Positions 39,095-41,306 of a stretch of DNA of 41,306 bases are shown here, piece after piece. A model generated the notes under the pieces. It made no database searches. It was not told the DNA's origin and saw only the letters and a list, made by a program, of their open reading frames with translations. The stretch is from contig PAIY01000109.1 in the NCBI GenBank assembly GCA_002704825.1, positions 1 through 41,306 of the forward strand. Direction: 5' to 3'. Numbering within the stretch: position 1 is the first letter of the stretch; the number at the start of each line of letters is the position of its first letter. The position numbers were made by a program, and so were the translations under genes. Source of the stretch: Phycisphaeraceae bacterium (GTDB lineage: Bacteria; Planctomycetota; Phycisphaerae; Phycisphaerales; Phycisphaeraceae).

Positions 39095-40999
39095 TTATGC
39101 ACTATTTGAGCCCACCACGCGGTCGAGTTCTTCGGGACTGGTGATGCCCTGGGCGATGAGTTTGTAGCCTGACTGTTCCAGTGAGGTGAAGAGGACGCGT
39201 GAGAGCGCATCATTGATGGCGCCCATGGTGGCACTCTTTAAAATTGCATCACGCAGTTCGTCGTTCATCGTCAATAGTTCATACAACCCCTGCCGTCCTG
39301 CATAGCCCTGGTCGAAACATTTTGGACAGCCGACGGGGTAATAGATTTGATCGATGTTCTTGCCGAAGCTGCCCATCTGGTGCATCTGCTTGGGCGTGGG
39401 TTTGCGGCCTGCTTTACAGTTATCACAGAGCAAGCGTATCAAACGTTGCGCGAGAATCAGGTTCAGCGCAGAGCCAACGAGATAGGGTTCAGCACCCAGG
39501 TCGAGCACACGGAAGATCGTCCCTACGGTGTCGCGTGCGTGAATGGTGGAGAGCACCAGATGCCCAGTCATGGCAGCCTGCATGCCGGTTTCCGCTGTTT
39601 CACGGTCACGAATTTCGCCCAGCAGAATGACGTCGGGGTCCTGCCGCAAGACGGAGCGCAACATGGAGTGGAACGTATTGCCCTGCTTCTGGTTGATGGG
39701 GATCTGGGTGACGCCTTTGAGTTGGTATTCGACGGGGTCTTCAATGGTGATGACGTTGCGGCGTTGGACGTCGATATCGCGGAGTGCTGCGTAGAGCGTG
39801 GTGGTCTTGCCACTGCCGGTGGGTCCGCAGACGAGGATCATGCCCGAGGATTGGGTGGAGACTTTCTGGACGTGGGAAAGCATCCAATCCGGCAAGCAGA
39901 GTTGTTCGAGATGCTGCGGTGCGGATTCGGAATCGAGCACACGAATGACGAGCTTCTGCCCGTGAATTACCGGCGTGAAACTCACACGAAAGTCCACGGC
40001 ACGGCTGGGCAGCTGCGTCCGGAAGTGACCTTCCTGCACAGTGGAGCGCTTGGCAATGTCGATATCTGAAAGCACTTTGATCAAGCCATAAAGTCGCAGT
40101 CCCAACGCCAGGGGGACTTCCACGAGCGTGACCATCGAACCATCGACGCGCAGACGAATCAACAGACTGTCATTGCCCGGCTCAAAGTGCATATCCGAAG
40201 CACGTGAGGCAAAGGCAGCAAGCAGCAGCAGTCGGAACAGGTTCACCGCCATGCCGACATCGCCTTCTTTGTCCTCGGTGTAATCTTCGCCGGAGTCGAT
40301 TTGTTCGGAGAGTTCCTGTTCGCTTTGCGCCAGTTCTGTTGGATGCAGATTCACGCCACGGGAGTTGATGAGGCTGATCTGATTGACCTGAAAATCCAGG
40401 CGACCCCGATTGGGTTTGATGAACCGTCGCAGGACCGCAAAGGGGTCGGTCATTTTGTCAGTTGCATCGGGGTCGAACATCGCATCGTCATCAATCGTCT
40501 GCGAATCATCATCGTCATCTGCATCCAGCAATGGGTCCGCGGAGACATCGTTGACGCTGACATTAGCCTGCGGTTGATTCTTGAGATGGTTGAATAGCGC
40601 ATCGGGAGTGAGGCTTGTTTTGCCTGCGGTGTCGGCTGTGGCAGGGATAGCCGCAGCCGGTTCGGGGACTACGGTTGCTGGCTTACTCAACCAATCCGGG
40701 TCCAGGCGCGGGTCATCAATGGAGAACATGAACTGCGTCTGGCCAATCTGGAAGTGGCCTTTGCGACCCAGTTGGATCGGGCAGTCGATGGGTTCACCGT
40801 TGATCTTCGTGCCGTTGCGGGAGCCGTTGTCCTGGAGGATGTATCGGCCGTCGACCTGCTGAATGGTGCAGTGAACACGGGAGGAGAAATCATCATCAAT
40901 GGTCACGGTATTGCTCTTGGCGCGACCAATGGTGGTCTTATGCGTTGGCAATTTCAATAGCCGACGATTGTCAGGGGTCTGGATAAACAGGAAAGGCAA
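39095..40999 (-). CDS. FHA domain - GspE/PilB secretion ATPase fusion
   Basis: The 634-residue protein begins with an FHA domain (about 1-95; GRAKSN, SSRVH, DNGSRNGTKING), which recognises phosphothreonine. A disordered acidic linker with a run DDDDD follows (about 155-180). The GspE/PilB-type ATPase is then complete, with Walker A GPTGSGKTTTL (about 388-398), aspartate box ITIEDPVEYQL, Walker B DPDVILLGEIRD, His box TIHARD and the zinc motif CDNC...CPKC. It energises pseudopilus assembly at the inner membrane. The start is TTG 40999 with GGGAG about 8 bp upstream. It is followed by two pseudopilin genes. The FHA fusion suggests control by Ser/Thr kinases. Confidence 0.92.
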   Translation of the reverse strand: MPFLFIQTPDNRRLLKLPTHKTTIGRAKSNTVTIDDDFSSRVHCTIQQVDGRYILQDNGSRNGTKINGEPIDCPIQLGRKGHFQIGQTQFMFSIDDPRLDPDWLSKPATVVPEPAAAIPATADTAGKTSLTPDALFNHLKNQPQANVSVNDVSADPLLDADDDDDSQTIDDDAMFDPDATDKMTDPFAVLRRFIKPNRGRLDFQVNQISLINSRGVNLHPTELAQSEQELSEQIDSGEDYTEDKEGDVGMAVNLFRLLLLAAFASRASDMHFEPGNDSLLIRLRVDGSMVTLVEVPLALGLRLYGLIKVLSDIDIAKRSTVQEGHFRTQLPSRAVDFRVSFTPVIHGQKLVIRVLDSESAPQHLEQLCLPDWMLSHVQKVSTQSSGMILVCGPTGSGKTTTLYAALRDIDVQRRNVITIEDPVEYQLKGVTQIPINQKQGNTFHSMLRSVLRQDPDVILLGEIRDRETAETGMQAAMTGHLVLSTIHARDTVGTIFRVLDLGAEPYLVGSALNLILAQRLIRLLCDNCKAGRKPTPKQMHQMGSFGKNIDQIYYPVGCPKCFDQGYAGRQGLYELLTMNDELRDAILKSATMGAINDALSRVLFTSLEQSGYKLIAQGITSPEELDRVVGSNSA

Positions 41000-41129
41000 C
41001 GTCGAGCTCCCGGTGTTAAAGAATGATGATGATCACGGGTTGGGTTCATTGTATGACATGACGAGTGTATTGTCTGCTATGAGTTTGAGAAGGATGGTGA
41101 TGGTTGGTTGATCGGGTTTTGCTTTCACA

Positions 41130-41306
41130 TGCCAGGGAGCTTCGCCCCCCGGACCCCCTTGTGATGCTGGGGTGTCATGGCAAGTTGTGTACGCGTCTTG
41201 CATTTAAATGATAGAAGACCATACTTGTGATGGGGTTCCACCCCAAACCCCGCCAACGGGCAGCCGTTGGATCGCTGCCCCCGGAAGGCACCCGGAAGTG
41301 GGGTTA
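41130..41306. repeat. GGGGTTCC/CCCCGG-rich low-complexity segment
   Basis: GCTTCGCCCCCCGGACCCCC, then GGGGTTCCACCCCAAACCCC and CCCGGAAGTGGGG, are runs of G or C words that can pair. Similar GGGGGGTTCCGGGGACTTCC words occur at 200-232 just before the window's first gene's stop. No gene is supported in 41000-41306. Confidence 0.4.

Overview
The window is a bacterial chromosome segment of moderate GC content. It most resembles a planctomycete, probably class Phycisphaerae. This rests on pseudopilin-like proteins with an 'RAFT(F/L)V' processing site, large intergenic gaps packed with several families of short hairpin repeats, an FHA-GspE fusion ATPase, and an unusual mix of sugar-degradation and signalling genes. 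The assignment is inference; there is no rRNA or other marker here. I found no tRNA, rRNA, CRISPR array, transposase or prophage gene.

Layout. Positions 1-8490 carry housekeeping and envelope genes: a YmdB-type phosphodiesterase (minus), bifunctional HldE for ADP-heptose synthesis, a Dabb-domain protein, a CCA-adding/poly(A) polymerase, a DedA membrane protein, a membrane-anchored TPR protein and a TMTC-like membrane glycosyltransferase with TPRs. From 8911 to 14725 lie a hybrid histidine kinase (minus) and a divergent pair: an oligogalacturonate-lyase-like beta-propeller (minus) and an MFS transporter (plus), with an inverted repeat between them. From 14961 to 21494 are a small unknown ORF, a SYLF lipoprotein, an AT-rich Fic gene preceded by an iterated motif array, pgk with a strong terminator, a large exported protein of unknown function, and a CbiX-type chelatase with a cysteine-rich tail. 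From 22094 to 28174 are a cytochrome c-PQQ sugar dehydrogenase fusion, a small membrane protein enclosed by an inverted repeat, and a GH38 alpha-mannosidase with a downstream LacI-type regulator. A perfect CpG-centred palindrome sits just after a good promoter upstream of the mannosidase.

The right half holds a gene-free stretch (28175-28759) with four DnaA-box-like 9-mers and an AT-rich patch, then mutM, four small membrane proteins (two are paralogues) and a YggS-type PLP protein, all on the minus strand. A 1.1-kb divergent gap (31845-32951) follows. It has a promoter and a chain of hairpins ending in two U-tracts, and is the best candidate for an undescribed structured RNA. Next come a translationally coupled histidine kinase and REC-GGDEF-EAL regulator, recO, and a minus-strand operon of an FHA-GspE ATPase followed by two paralogous pseudopilins.

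At least seven intergenic repeat families recur. In two of them the hairpin stems differ between copies by paired changes, so base pairing is conserved rather than sequence. In several places repeat sequence extends the apparent 5' or 3' end of a reading frame, so I moved several starts inward.
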